Origin: Bacillus sp. SD075
Lineage (GTDB): Bacteria > Bacillota > Bacilli > Bacillales > DSM-1321
NCBI RefSeq assembly: GCF_017355165.1
Contig: NZ_JADILK010000048.1
Coordinates: forward strand, 1 to 34,389
DNA length: 34,389 bases
Direction of reading: 5' to 3'
The notes under the pieces are model-generated. The model made no database searches. It was given only the letters and a program-made list of their open reading frames with translations, and was not told where the DNA came from. The first letter of the stretch is position 1, and each line of letters opens with the position of its first letter. The translations under genes were made by a program, and so were the position numbers. Shown here piece after piece: positions 1-8,108 of this stretch.

Positions 1-1
1 A

Positions 2-24
2 AAGCCCCTTATTAGGGGCTTTTT
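2..24. terminator. Hairpin terminator at the window's left edge
   Basis: AAGCCCC and GGGGCTT form a 7-bp stem around a short TTATTA-type loop, followed by a T run on the plus strand and preceded by an A run. It can end a plus-strand gene lying left of the window, or serve the minus-strand DUF445 gene that ends at 230. Direction is undecided because the flank is missing. Confidence 0.6.
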
Positions 25-108
25 CTATATCTTATAACTTTATAATCAATTTTAAAAAACTCCACTTTGTAACCAGCTAACCGAGGAACAGCGCCAGAAC
101 GGCTGTTG

Positions 109-228
109 ATGGCACTCGGAATCGGCGGTGTGGCAGGTGCGGGGTTCCAAACTAAAGGCAATGAATCAGCCCCTGTTGATTTAGTAATGACAATATCCTT
201 TCGTTACAATATCGGCAAAGGTGCCTGA
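109..228 (+). pseudogene. Possible C-terminal remnant of an unrecognised protein
   Basis: An open frame runs from just after a TAA at 70-72 to a TGA at 226-228. From the internal ATG at 109 it encodes 39 residues with protein-like composition: a Gly/Ala-rich start (ALGIGGVAGAGF) and an ending DLVMTISFRYNIGKGA. No Shine-Dalgarno sequence precedes the ATG, and the frame is open upstream of it, which suits a truncated gene end better than a complete small gene. It stops two bases before the end of the convergent DUF445 gene. I do not recognise the family; chance is a real alternative. Confidence 0.25.
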
Positions 229-229
229 A

Positions 230-1486
230 TTATAACAGCTTAAGCAGAGCCTGTGCACCTGTTAGGATAAGCCCTATTATAAAACCACAGACCGCTCCGT
301 TCACACGAATCCATTGTAAGTCTTTTCCTACACCATTTTCCATCATATCAATCAACGTTTCATTGTCTAGCTTATCTAAATTTTCTTGTACAAGATTGCC
401 GATCTGCGTATGATTATTTTCAATGAGAACCGTAATTTGTTTCTGTATCCAATGATCGATGTGGGTGCTATTTTCTTTAATATTGTCCAGTATGTGATGA
501 ATCATTGGAGTCAGGTAAGTATCCATGAAATGTTCATCTTCGACGAAATCCAAAGCTTCTTGTTGAATTTGTTGTAGACTTCCCATTATTGTCGCCTCAG
601 GCTGCCATTTTGTTAGAAGTTGTTTTTTCCATTTTTCAACTCCTTCTAACAGTTCCCGGTTATGGTCAATGCCTTGTATCTCTTTCCTGATATATAAGAT
701 TAAAGCTTCTCTATTTGGTTCGTTCTCGTTTTGTAAATTATTTACGACACTTAATAACAGGTTTTGTATGATATTCCCAAGTTTCTCTTCGTTAAGTAGA
801 CTTTGAATGGATTTAACGGCAAACTGAAGCATGCCTTCCAGTTCAATCTTGCTGAGTACATCCATGGAAACAGTGCCAAGTCGGTGACTGGTTTGTTTTT
901 TTCTTAACCAATCTTCAGCTTTTTTCAAAACATGATCCAATGCCTTCTTATCAAATTCTTCGTTAAGTAACTGTGAACTTACTAAATGTAGGATCTTACT
1001 CATATCTATGTTAGAAAGCGATGCTTTAATTTTTTTTGCAACGAAAGGTGTAATCTTTTCAACATCTATATAACCAATCATTTGCTTGATAAGTTTAATC
1101 AGGACTTTTCTAAAAGTATCACTTTGTATCTCTTTTACTAAAATAGGGATCAATTTTTCAGTAAAAGGAATATGTTTCACTTTGTCCTGAATACTTTCCT
1201 TAGAAAGCCAGTCGTTTTTTAACATCGAAACAAGTGCATTTGTCATTCTTTTACGATTGTTGGGCAAAAGGGCTGTATGGGGAATTGGTATTCCAAGTGG
1301 ATGGCGGAATAATGCAGTGACTGCAAACCAATCTGCTAATCCGCCAACTAAACCAGCCTCAAACCCTCCATGTAATAAATCTAGCGGCAATGAGCCTTGA
1401 AATGGGGTGGTTGCAATATAACCCGCCCCCATGATAATTAGTGAATATCTTGCTATTTTTCTTGATGATTTTATTTTTGGTGTCAT
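230..1486 (-). CDS. DUF445 family membrane protein (YjiN-like)
   Basis: 418 residues, the usual length for DUF445 proteins of the YjiN type. The N terminus holds the family hallmark: a hydrophobic stretch (about residues 14-32), then GGFEAGLVGGLADWFAVTALFRHPLG-like residues (about 41-66, seen as GLVGGLADW and ALFRHPLG) and a PHTALLP motif. The long middle is charged and helical with many Lys/Glu/Gln and several ALD/VEK-type heptad-like stretches. The last ~20 residues form a second membrane segment (CGFIIGLILTGAQALL), so both ends are probably membrane-anchored with a large soluble domain between. The biochemical role of the family is not established. The start ATG has only a weak GAGAGAA upstream. 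It is monocistronic, transcribed toward the hairpin at 2-24. Confidence 0.85.
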   Translation of the reverse strand: MTPKIKSSRKIARYSLIIMGAGYIATTPFQGSLPLDLLHGGFEAGLVGGLADWFAVTALFRHPLGIPIPHTALLPNNRKRMTNALVSMLKNDWLSKESIQDKVKHIPFTEKLIPILVKEIQSDTFRKVLIKLIKQMIGYIDVEKITPFVAKKIKASLSNIDMSKILHLVSSQLLNEEFDKKALDHVLKKAEDWLRKKQTSHRLGTVSMDVLSKIELEGMLQFAVKSIQSLLNEEKLGNIIQNLLLSVVNNLQNENEPNREALILYIRKEIQGIDHNRELLEGVEKWKKQLLTKWQPEATIMGSLQQIQQEALDFVEDEHFMDTYLTPMIHHILDNIKENSTHIDHWIQKQITVLIENNHTQIGNLVQENLDKLDNETLIDMMENGVGKDLQWIRVNGAVCGFIIGLILTGAQALLKLL

Positions 1487-1706
1487 TATATTCTCTCATC
1501 CTTAAAATGAAATTCAATTACTATTAACGAATCATCTATATGTTCAATGTCATACTTGTATCTAGTAGTATAGCAGGTAGTTCAAAAAAATACTCCCAAC
1601 AGAGGCAATAAGTTCATTTATTGGGGAATGGGGAAAGCATTTATTAAGACCACAATCATTAGTATTTCCTTTGAATTTCGAAGATGCGGAGGTTGATTCA
1701 CAATAA

Positions 1707-1740
1707 AAAAAGCCGATTAAATAAATCGGCTTTTTTTAAA
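1707..1740. terminator. Bidirectional rho-independent terminator
   Basis: Arms AGCCGATT (1711-1718) and AATCGGCT (1724-1731) pair perfectly across a 5-nt loop, with an A run before and a T run after. It lies just past the stop of the minus-strand symporter gene and so most likely terminates that gene; its symmetry lets it work in both directions. Confidence 0.85.
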
Positions 1741-1766
1741 AGGTTTTTTGGTTCATTTCCAACATA

Positions 1767-2744
1767 TTATGATGCGTCTGTTTTTATCGAATCATTTTTA
1801 ACGGTCCCTACATGTTCCTTATCTTTCATACGACTGAAGATATAGGCTAGGACGGAACCTGATAGATTATGCCAAACACTGAAAATGGCACTAGGTACAG
1901 CGGCCAAAGGTGAGAAATGTGCTGTTGCTATAGCTACACCTAAACCGGAATTCTGCATACCAACCTCCATTGCAACAGCTTTCTGTTTAGCTAAATCCAT
2001 TCCGCATAAACGAGCAAAGAAAAAGCCGAGTAAAAAACCAAGAACATTATGAAGAACGACTACTGCAAAAATCAGCAAACCTGTTTTAGCCAGCTGGGCT
2101 TGGCTGCCAGCTACCACGGCAGATACGATTAGAACGATAGAAATGACAGATACTAGAGGTAAAGCCTTTGCACCAGCCTCCGCCTGTTTACCGAAAAACT
2201 TTTTAACAAGAAATCCAAGCATCAGCGGGATAATCACCACTTGAATGATGGAAATGAATAATGACCCAATACTGATATTGACCCATTTACTTGCCAAGAG
2301 CAGAATAAGCAGGGGGGTTACGATAGGTGCTAGAATAGTGGAAACAGAAGCAATGGCAACTGCAAGCGCAACATTTCCCCTCGCAAGAAACACCATGACA
2401 TTTGAAGCAGTTCCACTAGGGCAACACCCTACCAAAATAACACCAACAGCTACTTCTTTGGGCAAATCGAATCCTAATGCTAATACAAATGCCAATAATG
2501 GCATAATGATAAAATGTCCAGCTACCCCTAATGCCACTTCTTTCGGCCGTCGGAACACTTCTTTAAAATCCGCTGTTGATAATGTAAGTCCCATGCCGAA
2601 CATGACAATTCCTAATAATGGAACAATATAGTCTCCTATCCATATAAATTGATTAGGTGAGATATACGCAATAACTGCAAATATAATGACCCATAAGGTA
2701 AACGTTTTACCAGCAAATCCGCTGATTTTCTCTACTAAACTCAT
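1767..2744 (-). CDS. yocS: Bile acid:sodium symporter family transporter (YocS/PanS-like)
   Basis: 325 residues, highly hydrophobic, with about nine or ten membrane segments, as in the SBF (bile acid:sodium symporter) family. Visible family features are GIVMFGMGLTLSTADF in the N-terminal part, VGCCPSGTASNVMVFLARGN (about residues 105-124) and the second repeat's EVGMQNSGLGVAIA near residue 265. These two crossover regions correspond to the sodium- and substrate-binding sites known in the family. Best match by memory is B. subtilis YocS; enterobacterial PanS (ketopantoate/pantoate uptake) belongs to the same group, so an organic-anion substrate is likely but not proven. AGGAGG lies 7 nt before the ATG. 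The C-terminal tail is charged and cytoplasmic. It is monocistronic, with a terminator at 1707-1740. Confidence 0.85.
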   Translation of the reverse strand: MSLVEKISGFAGKTFTLWVIIFAVIAYISPNQFIWIGDYIVPLLGIVMFGMGLTLSTADFKEVFRRPKEVALGVAGHFIIMPLLAFVLALGFDLPKEVAVGVILVGCCPSGTASNVMVFLARGNVALAVAIASVSTILAPIVTPLLILLLASKWVNISIGSLFISIIQVVIIPLMLGFLVKKFFGKQAEAGAKALPLVSVISIVLIVSAVVAGSQAQLAKTGLLIFAVVVLHNVLGFLLGFFFARLCGMDLAKQKAVAMEVGMQNSGLGVAIATAHFSPLAAVPSAIFSVWHNLSGSVLAYIFSRMKDKEHVGTVKNDSIKTDAS

Positions 2745-3142
2745 AGTGACCTCCTAGATGTTTTAAAATAAAACAATTATAGTTTATATTCAGAATATTT
2801 AAAACCCTTTTGAGAGATAAAAAAATGTCAATACATTCCTAACCGACTTTTTGGTTGGTTTCATTATGGACAGCCATATTGAAAAAGGTGATTTTTAGAA
2901 CTGTAATTCTCTAGCGCTGAAAGGGAATGAATATGATGGGTTAACAAAGAAAAAGGTTTTAGAATTCTGTTCACCTTTATCCTTTTTCTTTTTTTGAAAA
3001 ATAAGAGGGGTGCAAATTATTGGCATACTAATCATATGGAAAGTAGCTACCCGGTTTCTAGAGTAGGAAATAGTATTTGTTGTTTTACAGGATTAATTAT
3101 TGCTATTGTATGTTTAGTCAGGGTTATAAAAGAAGTGGAGAT
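2745..3142. other. Divergent intergenic region, symporter / heme system
   Basis: About 400 bases between two divergent genes. On the minus strand a TATAAT box (plus coordinates 2776-2781) can serve the symporter, next to a small ATATTCAGAATAT dyad (2786-2798). An imperfect dyad AACCGAC-N6-GTTGGTT (2841-2860) looks like a regulator site. A weak AT-rich inverted repeat, AAAGAAAAAGG (2946-2956) with CCTTTTTCTTT (2981-2991), is followed by more T. No convincing gene is present. The promoter of hssR must lie in the right part, but I cannot choose a clear -35/-10 pair. Confidence 0.5.
2841..2860. promoter_or_regulatory. Candidate operator dyad upstream of the symporter gene
   Basis: AACCGAC and GTTGGTT are 7-bp arms with one mismatch and a 6-bp spacer, about 100 bases upstream of the symporter start. 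The shape resembles TetR-family operators (ACCGAC..GTCGGT type). No regulator gene is adjacent, so this is a weak call. Confidence 0.3.
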
Positions 3143-3829
3143 GTGGTTTCTTTGATACATATATTAATTTCGGATGATGATCGGCATATTCGGGAGTTGC
3201 TAAAATTTCACTTGGAAAAGGAAGGGTACATGGTATCAGAGGCGAAGGACGGGAATGAAGCCTCCTTGATACTGGAGAAGGAACGGGTCCATCTGGCGGT
3301 TGTTGATATTATGATGCCGTTTAAAAACGGACTGGATCTTTGTAAGGAAATCCGTGATCAATATGATCTGCCGGTCATTTTGTTGACAGCTAGAGATCAA
3401 CTTATCGATAAGGAAAAGGGGTACTTTGCAGGTACGGATGATTATCTCGTCAAGCCATTTGAGCCACGGGAACTTCTATTTCGGATAAAAGCGCTATTGC
3501 GGAGGTATCGCATGGTGAACTCTGAATCCATATCATTGAATCAAACGGTCATTGACCGTAAAAGTTATGAAGTGCGATTAAATGGGAGTACGCTGCTCCT
3601 GCCGCTTAAGGAATTTGAGCTGCTGGCTCAGCTGGGGAGTTTTCCTGATCAGGTCTTTACGCGAGAGCAGCTTATTGAATTGGTGTGGGGCGCAGATTTT
3701 GAAGGGGATGATCGGACGATTGATGTTCATATTAAACGGTTAAGGGAACGTTTTGCCGGGCGGACCGATGATTTTGTTATAACGACAGTCCGTGGTTTAG
3801 GTTATAAACTGGAGGTCAACAAGAAGTGA
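3143..3829 (+). CDS. hssR: Heme-sensing response regulator HssR (OmpR family)
   Basis: Receiver domain with acidic pocket D11-D13, phosphoacceptor D55 (in VVDIMMPF), T82 and K104 (numbering from the GTG at 3143). This is followed by an OmpR/PhoB winged-helix domain ending TVRGLGYKLE. The stretches LLTARDQLIDKEKGYFAGTDDY and FTREQLIELVWG..EGDDRTIDVHIKRL agree closely with HssR of Staphylococcus and Bacillus, and the downstream genes confirm it. HssR activates hrtBA when HssS senses heme. Start choice is uncertain: a GTGGAG sits at 3135-3140, giving short spacing to GTG 3143 and long spacing to TTG 3152; an upstream ATG (3110) has no ribosome site. The gene overlaps hssS by 4 bases, so the pair is translationally coupled. 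Confidence 0.9.
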   Translation: MVSLIHILISDDDRHIRELLKFHLEKEGYMVSEAKDGNEASLILEKERVHLAVVDIMMPFKNGLDLCKEIRDQYDLPVILLTARDQLIDKEKGYFAGTDDYLVKPFEPRELLFRIKALLRRYRMVNSESISLNQTVIDRKSYEVRLNGSTLLLPLKEFELLAQLGSFPDQVFTREQLIELVWGADFEGDDRTIDVHIKRLRERFAGRTDDFVITTVRGLGYKLEVNKK

Positions 3830-5205
3830 AAACACTCTATTTCAGAATAGTAATTCAAACCATTTTGATCATGGTCCTTGCCAGTGTCATCGCTTTTTTA
3901 ATTTCCAATGTCTATTATCATCAGGTTCAAAAACCCTACAATGGTGAGAAGATAAAGAAAGTCGCAAGTGATATCGTCTCCTTATATGAGGAAAATCCTG
4001 AACAGGACATTGATGTTTATTTAAACCATATTGCAGGATTGCACTATCAAATGTATCTATTTAATGAGCAGGGGGATGGAACCTTATATGGCGAGCCGTT
4101 TCGGGAAACTGGTTTGGATCGAGATACGATTTCTGGAGTCTTGAACGGAAAGACCTATCAAGGGATAGCCAATTATAATAATGGGTTATTTATTACCGGA
4201 TTTTTTGAAGATGTATTGGTTAATAGCATTGGGGTCCCGTTGAACGTGAATGGCGAAAAACATGCATTGTTTGTAAGGCCGAATATAGAGCTGCAGTTTG
4301 GTGAATTCCGCTTTTTCCTTGCAGTTTTGCTCGTACTCACGCTCCTTCTCAGCTTTTTATTTGTGATCATTAACACGCGTTTCATCGTCAAGCCGATTAC
4401 GAAATTAACGGAAGCTACAAAGAGGATAGCCGATGGGGATTATAGTAGTGAATTGAATGTTACCCGCCGTGATGAAATTGGATATTTGGCCCAAAATTTC
4501 TCGAAAATGACTCAAAGCATACAGCGGTTAGATGATATGAGGCAGGAGTTCGTATCGAATGTATCCCATGAAATTCAATCTCCGCTTGCATCCATCCAAG
4601 GTTTTTCTCAAACCCTCCAATCGGGGGAATTAACAAAAGAACAAAGAAATCAGTACTTGTCCATTATTGAAAAGGAAAGCAGGCGCATGTCGCTGTTAAG
4701 CAAACAGCTGCTCATGCTTGCTTCTTTGGATAAAGTAGAAGATCCGCTGCAACGGTCCAATTTCGATTTAGCGCAGCAAATCCGGCAAGTGTTGTTCATG
4801 CTGGAATGGAATTGGCGGGAAAAAGATATGGTGATCGAAATGGATTTGCCTTCAACCGTCATTTCTGCAGATGAGAAACTTTTAAATCAAGTATGGACCA
4901 ATTTGATAACCAATAGCATTAAATACTCGGAAAGTGGCAGTTCGATCGATATTCGGATTAAAAGAATAGGCAGTACTGTTGAAGTGAGGATTGCCGATAC
5001 GGGCATAGGAGTCCCCGATGAAGACCTCCCTTATATATTTGACCGCTTTTATAAAGTCGACAAGGTGAGGAACAGGAGTGAAACAGGCAGCGGATTAGGA
5101 CTTTCGATTACGAAGAAGACGGTTGAACTTCATGGGGGGATGATCGAAGTTCAAAGCGAACTCGGTAAAGGGACCACTTTTTATATACGGCTGCCCCTTA
5201 TGTAA
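3826..5205 (+). CDS. hssS: Heme-sensing histidine kinase HssS
   Basis: 459 residues, like known HssS (about 455-460). TM1 covers about residues 8-28 and an extracytoplasmic sensor domain about 29-160. TM2 (about 163-184) leads into a HAMP domain (KPITKLTEATKRIADGDY..RRDEIGYLAQNF). HisKA has H248 in VSHEIQSPLASI. The ATPase has the N box NQVWTNLITNSIKY, G1 ADTGIGVPDED, F box FDRFYKVDK and G2 GSGLGLSI; all catalytic motifs are intact. RFYKVDK and HEIQSPL are typical of the HssS group. The start is GTG at 3826, overlapping the hssR stop (GTGA), with GGAGG at 3811-3815. It acts at the membrane, phosphorylating HssR in response to heme stress (family knowledge). Confidence 0.9.
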   Translation: MKTLYFRIVIQTILIMVLASVIAFLISNVYYHQVQKPYNGEKIKKVASDIVSLYEENPEQDIDVYLNHIAGLHYQMYLFNEQGDGTLYGEPFRETGLDRDTISGVLNGKTYQGIANYNNGLFITGFFEDVLVNSIGVPLNVNGEKHALFVRPNIELQFGEFRFFLAVLLVLTLLLSFLFVIINTRFIVKPITKLTEATKRIADGDYSSELNVTRRDEIGYLAQNFSKMTQSIQRLDDMRQEFVSNVSHEIQSPLASIQGFSQTLQSGELTKEQRNQYLSIIEKESRRMSLLSKQLLMLASLDKVEDPLQRSNFDLAQQIRQVLFMLEWNWREKDMVIEMDLPSTVISADEKLLNQVWTNLITNSIKYSESGSSIDIRIKRIGSTVEVRIADTGIGVPDEDLPYIFDRFYKVDKVRNRSETGSGLGLSITKKTVELHGGMIEVQSELGKGTTFYIRLPLM

Positions 5206-5211
5206 TCAGCT

Positions 5212-5231
5212 GTTCATCTTCCATTCATATT
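5212..5231 (+). promoter_or_regulatory. Direct repeat, candidate HssR binding site for hrtBA
   Basis: GTTCATCTT and ATTCATATT are two 9-mers in tandem separated by CC, i.e. one helical turn centre to centre, starting 6 bases after the hssS stop and about 75-95 bases before hrtB. Known HssR sites are direct repeats of this form (GTTCATATT-like half-sites) in front of hrtAB. A small dyad GATTG-TTTA-CAATC (5232-5245) follows directly. It suggests that hrtBA has its own inducible promoter apart from hssRS. Confidence 0.65.
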
Positions 5232-5304
5232 GATTGTTTACAATCGAGTCATACCGATTGAAGTGGGATGGGATCGGTAAACTAAAGGAATGGGAGATGA
5301 AATG

Positions 5305-6411
5305 ATGTTTTTGGCAATACGTGAATTAAAGCATTCAAAGTTACGTTATCTGCTGATTGGTTTGATCATGGTATTGGTCGCTTTGCTTGTCTTTATCATT
5401 TCAGGATTAGCTAATGGACTTTCTTCAGATAATGCTTCATCCATACAAAACATGAAGGCCGACTATTTCATTATGGATCATGACTCTAAAAATAAATTGA
5501 ACCGATCTATCATATCCATGGAAAAGCTAGATGAAATCCGGGCCTCATCGGATGTTAAAGCAGCCGAAGGCCTGGGGCAAATGATGATCACATTGAATAA
5601 AATCGGAGCATCCGAGAAAACGGATGTCACCATTTTTGCTACCGATGCAAGTGGCATTTTAGCACCGAGGGTCATAGAAGGAACGAACTATGACAATAAG
5701 AAACAAGGTGAACTCGTTGCAGATCGTTCTTTAAAAGAAGTGGGGTATAAATTGGGTGATTCACTTAAAGATGACCTATCAGGCAAGGTTTTCACCATTG
5801 TTGGTTTTACTGAAAAGCAATCTTACAGCCATTCACCGGTAGTTTACATGAATGTTAAGGGGTGGCAGGACATTAATCCAGCATTGAACAATCAAGAAAC
5901 AGATGCAATCAGCACAATAGCCGTGCAAATGGACCCGAAGGCAGAAGAAAATGTACGTGAAGCATTGCCTGAAGGCGTAACGATCATTTCGAAAGAAGAA
6001 TCACTTCAGAGTATACCAGGCTACAAAGAGGAACAGGGTACATTGACGATGATGATTGCCTTCTTGTTTGTCATAGCAGCTTTCGTTTTGGCTGTATTCT
6101 TTTACGTGATTACCTTGCAGAAGACGAATCAATTTGGTGTCCTTAAAGCACTCGGGGCCAATACGAGCTACCTGGCAAAAAGCATCGTTGGTCAAGTGAT
6201 GCTGCTTGCCGTTACATGCATAGCCATCAGTGTTGCACTGACATTTGGCGTCAATTTGATCATGCCAGAAGGAATGCCTTTTGAATTGAGTACTGATTTG
6301 GTCATTAAATATTCCGTGTTACTTTTAGTAGTATCCGTATTGGGTTCGCTGCTATCACTATATCGGGTAGCGAAGATAGACGCGATTGAAGCAATAGGGA
6401 GGGTATCATGA
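5305..6411 (+). CDS. hrtB: Heme efflux ABC transporter permease HrtB
   Basis: About 368 residues with FtsX/MacB-type architecture. TM1 lies near residues 13-33 (LIGLIMVLVALLVFIISGL), followed by a large extracytoplasmic domain (about 35-250) and three membrane segments in the last 120 residues (MIAFLFVIAAFVLAVFFYVI; VMLLAVTCIAISVALTFGV; SVLLLVVSVLGSLLSLY). The ending VAKIDAIEAIGR is typical of the family. With HrtA it expels heme or relieves heme toxicity (known for Staphylococcus and B. anthracis). The start MFLAIREL at 5305 is preferred because GGGAG (5292-5296) is 8 nt upstream; ATG 5302 is almost as good, and ATG 5290 would put the Shine-Dalgarno inside the gene. It overlaps hrtA by 4 bases. 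Confidence 0.9.
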   Translation: MFLAIRELKHSKLRYLLIGLIMVLVALLVFIISGLANGLSSDNASSIQNMKADYFIMDHDSKNKLNRSIISMEKLDEIRASSDVKAAEGLGQMMITLNKIGASEKTDVTIFATDASGILAPRVIEGTNYDNKKQGELVADRSLKEVGYKLGDSLKDDLSGKVFTIVGFTEKQSYSHSPVVYMNVKGWQDINPALNNQETDAISTIAVQMDPKAEENVREALPEGVTIISKEESLQSIPGYKEEQGTLTMMIAFLFVIAAFVLAVFFYVITLQKTNQFGVLKALGANTSYLAKSIVGQVMLLAVTCIAISVALTFGVNLIMPEGMPFELSTDLVIKYSVLLLVVSVLGSLLSLYRVAKIDAIEAIGRVS

Positions 6412-7085
6412 TGGGGGATAAACTATTATTTGAAAACGTCAGTAAGATTTATGGGGAAGGCGATAATAAAGTGACTGCCCTTGATAATATTTCCCTGAAT
6501 GTGAGAGCGGGGGAATTCGTCGCCATCATGGGTCCTTCAGGCTCAGGAAAAAGTACTTTTCTTTCAATAGCAGGTGCGTTACTTTCCCCAAGCAAAGGTC
6601 GCTTACTGCTGAATGATGAAGATATTACAACATTATCCCCAAAGGAATTGACTAGAGTACGCCTTGAAAAGATCGGTTTTGTATTCCAAACGTCGAATCT
6701 TGTCCCATATCTCACCGTACGAGATCAGCTTATGCTACTTTCTGAACTGAGTGGCAAGCGAGATAAAAAGACTATGAATAAAGCGGACGAATTGCTTAGC
6801 CACCTTGGACTGGGACATCGGGCAGGTCACTTGCCGGAAGGACTGTCGGGCGGTGAGCGGCAGCGTGTAGCCATCGCCCGTTCGCTGATGAATGATCCGG
6901 AAATCATTTTAGCGGATGAACCAACTGCAAGTCTTGATTCCAAAAGAGGCAGGGATGTTGTTGAAATGCTTGCACATGAGGTGAAATCAAGAAATAAAGC
7001 CGCCATCATGGTAACGCATGATGAAAGAATGTTAGATTTATGTGATCGAGTGGTCAATATTACAGATGGCAAGGTATTTGGATGA
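6408..7085 (+). CDS. hrtA: Heme efflux ABC transporter ATP-binding protein HrtA
   Basis: 225 residues, a complete MacB/LolD-type ATPase. Walker A is GPSGSGKST (about residues 42-50), the Q loop lies in FVFQTSNL, and the signature is LSGGERQRVAIARSL. Walker B is IILADEPTASLDS and the H loop is VTHDERM. The ATG overlaps the hrtB stop (ATGA), with GGGAGGG just upstream; ATG 6411 is an alternative start. With HrtB it forms the heme-stress exporter, and the order hssR-hssS-hrtB-hrtA on one strand is consistent with a single regulated module. No terminator with a T run follows directly; the nearest structure is the stem-loop at 7124-7161. Confidence 0.92.
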   Translation: MMGDKLLFENVSKIYGEGDNKVTALDNISLNVRAGEFVAIMGPSGSGKSTFLSIAGALLSPSKGRLLLNDEDITTLSPKELTRVRLEKIGFVFQTSNLVPYLTVRDQLMLLSELSGKRDKKTMNKADELLSHLGLGHRAGHLPEGLSGGERQRVAIARSLMNDPEIILADEPTASLDSKRGRDVVEMLAHEVKSRNKAAIMVTHDERMLDLCDRVVNITDGKVFG

Positions 7086-7123
7086 GTTATACGTAAAATC
7101 CACACTCAATAAGCGATAAATAG

Positions 7124-7161
7124 GCCTCCGTTTCACCAAAGGAATTAGGAGAAGCGGAGGC
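7124..7161. terminator. Strong GC-rich stem-loop between convergent hrtA and bioC
   Basis: GCCTCCGTTTC (7124-7134) pairs with GAAGCGGAGGC (7151-7161), 11 bp with one G-T wobble and a 16-nt loop. It lies between the convergent ends of hrtA and bioC, so a terminator role is likely, but there is no T run on either side. Confidence 0.5.
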
Positions 7162-7286
7162 AGAAATCGCTTGAATTGGAACCTAGTAATCGACAATAAG
7201 CAGCTGAAATACTAGTTGTTGCTTTATATAGAGGGCATGCAATTATGTATCATATTATGCTTGGATCCCAGATGGTTATCTTCGGA

Positions 7287-8108
7287 TTAATCATGTTTTT
7301 TTATTTTAAAGAACAAACAATGATAGGTTGCCTTCACCCCTGATTCATCTCGGTATTCTGTGTCGTATATGTTGATTAACTCTCGAAAAAGGGAAGGACG
7401 CTGGCTGTAGTTTTCTTTGTTGCTGTTAGCTGCACCGATCTTTTTAATTGAAGTGAAAAATTCACGTACTGTCTGAAAGTATTCTAGTTCTAGCTTTTCC
7501 ATTTTTGTTATCTCGATTGGAAATGCTGATGAAAAGGGGAGTGCTTCTTCACAAACCTGGGATAATTCCTCTAGTGTGTAAAACATTTGGCCTGGTGAAC
7601 TATCAATGGAAAGTTGCAGCTTTTCTTTCGCATGTTCATATGACCTATGAAGCTCTTGAAAGGTATCGATTCCGAACGTTGAAAATATCAGGCTTCCTTC
7701 AGCCGTTAATCGTGCAATCAATTTTTCAAGGGTTGCAGGAAGATTATTCAGCCATTGGAACGTTGCATTAGAAATAATCAAGTCGTAATTTTCATTAGGC
7801 GCCATTTCTTCGATATCAGTACATAAAAATATAACACGATCTTCCTTTGTCATTCCTTTCGCCACTTCAACCATTCCTGGTGCCAAATCAACAGCCGTAA
7901 TAGAGGCATTAGGGAATATGTCGACGAGTAACCTCGTTAAGTAACCCGTGCCGCAGCCAATTTCAAGAATATTGATTTTATGATTGATGATTTTTGCAGG
8001 AAGCAAATCCACTAATTGTTTTGCCATGTTTTTTTGAACATTGGCATACGCATCATATGTTTTCGCGTGTTCACTGAACCGCTTACTTAACAATCGTTTA
8101 TCTATCAT
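7287..8108 (-). CDS. bioC: Malonyl-ACP O-methyltransferase BioC
   Basis: 273 residues, a class I SAM-dependent methyltransferase. Motif I is ILEIGCGTGYLTRLL (about residues 48-62), followed by AVDLAPGMVEVA and, in the middle, LIISNATFQWL, the signature seen in BioC proteins. BioC methylates the free carboxyl of malonyl-ACP so that fatty acid synthesis can build pimeloyl-ACP methyl ester. The N terminus MIDKRLLSKRFSEHAKTYD is also typical. The gene is last of the bioF-bioH-bioC unit and overlaps the end of bioH by 11 bases. Such pairing of bioC with an esterase and bioF is known from the B. cereus group; B. subtilis uses BioI/BioW instead. Confidence 0.9.
   Translation of the reverse strand: MIDKRLLSKRFSEHAKTYDAYANVQKNMAKQLVDLLPAKIINHKINILEIGCGTGYLTRLLVDIFPNASITAVDLAPGMVEVAKGMTKEDRVIFLCTDIEEMAPNENYDLIISNATFQWLNNLPATLEKLIARLTAEGSLIFSTFGIDTFQELHRSYEHAKEKLQLSIDSSPGQMFYTLEELSQVCEEALPFSSAFPIEITKMEKLELEYFQTVREFFTSIKKIGAANSNKENYSQRPSLFRELINIYDTEYRDESGVKATYHCLFFKIKKHD

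Noticed and set aside
1581..1706. Open frame of about 40 codons ending just before the terminator at 1707
   Set aside because: No start codon or ribosome site; too short to tell from chance, although the composition is protein-like.
2946..2991. Terminator for a lost gene in the region before hssR
   Set aside because: The stem is AT-rich with a 24-base loop and no gene precedes it; likely weak or incidental.
3077..3142. N-terminal extension of HssR
   Set aside because: The added residues do not resemble a receiver domain and the upstream ATG has no Shine-Dalgarno sequence.
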